DNA from: Lachnospiraceae bacterium
GTDB lineage: Bacteria; Bacillota; Clostridia; Lachnospirales; Lachnospiraceae
Assembly: GCA_017483425.1 (NCBI GenBank)
Contig: JAFUWM010000360.1
Location: 1 to 5,291, forward strand
Direction of reading: 5' to 3'
DNA length: 5,291 nucleotides
Of this stretch, positions 5,278-5,291 are shown one piece after another. A model generated the notes under the pieces. It was not told the DNA's origin. It worked only from the letters and a program-made list of their open reading frames with translations, and ran no database searches. The first letter of the stretch is position 1. Every line of letters starts with the position of its first letter. A program made the translations under genes and the position numbers.

Positions 5278-5291
5278 ATTCTTCTCGAACA

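Noticed and set aside
1..5291. Mobile element, CRISPR array, tRNA or rRNA gene, defence cassette
   Set aside because: No transposase, spaced direct repeats, cloverleaf or rRNA-like sequence was seen on either strand, and nearly every base is covered by the six minus-strand genes.

Overview
The window carries six genes, all on the minus strand, packed head to tail. It looks like the interior of one housekeeping operon from an anaerobic Firmicute, most likely of the Lachnospiraceae. That assignment is an inference. It rests on the Clostridia-like wording of the alanine racemase (IKTDAYGHG) and YebC (HSKFANIKHKKEKNDAAKGK), on a CorC/HlyC protein without its membrane domain, and on frequent ATA and AGG/AGA codons. 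No 16S or other marker gene is present.

In the direction of transcription (high to low coordinates) the layout is as follows. (1) 5277-4675 encodes an unrecognised acidic/basic coiled-coil protein of about 200 aa, whose frame is still open at the right edge. (2) 4674-4607 is a 68-nt gap holding two GC-rich hairpins that share a GCTTTAGC apex, followed by a G-rich ribosome binding site. (3) 4606-3122 encodes bifunctional NAD(P)HX epimerase/dehydratase (Nnr). (4) 3108-1924 encodes alanine racemase (Alr). (5) 1913-1095 encodes a soluble CBS-pair/CorC_HlyC protein. (6) 1081-353 encodes a YebC/PmpR-family protein. (7) 350-1 is the N-terminal 116 codons of an unrecognised low-complexity protein that runs off the left edge.

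Gaps from Nnr onward are only 13, 10, 13 and 2 nt. Several ribosome binding sites overlap or lie inside the preceding stop codon region, and I see no terminator or convincing promoter. Co-transcription with translational coupling is therefore likely. The gene set joins nicotinamide-cofactor repair (Nnr), D-alanine supply for peptidoglycan (Alr), a nucleotide-sensing CBS protein linked to ion homeostasis or ribosome-related functions (CorC-like), and a ribosome-associated/regulatory factor (YebC). The two flanking genes cannot be assigned a function.

I found no mobile element, CRISPR array, tRNA, rRNA or defence system. The points most worth a second look are the double hairpin ahead of nnr and its possible competition with the ribosome binding site, the unknown coiled-coil gene, and an alanine in Alr where the classical enzyme has its carbamylated lysine. 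All plus-strand open frames are shadows of these genes.
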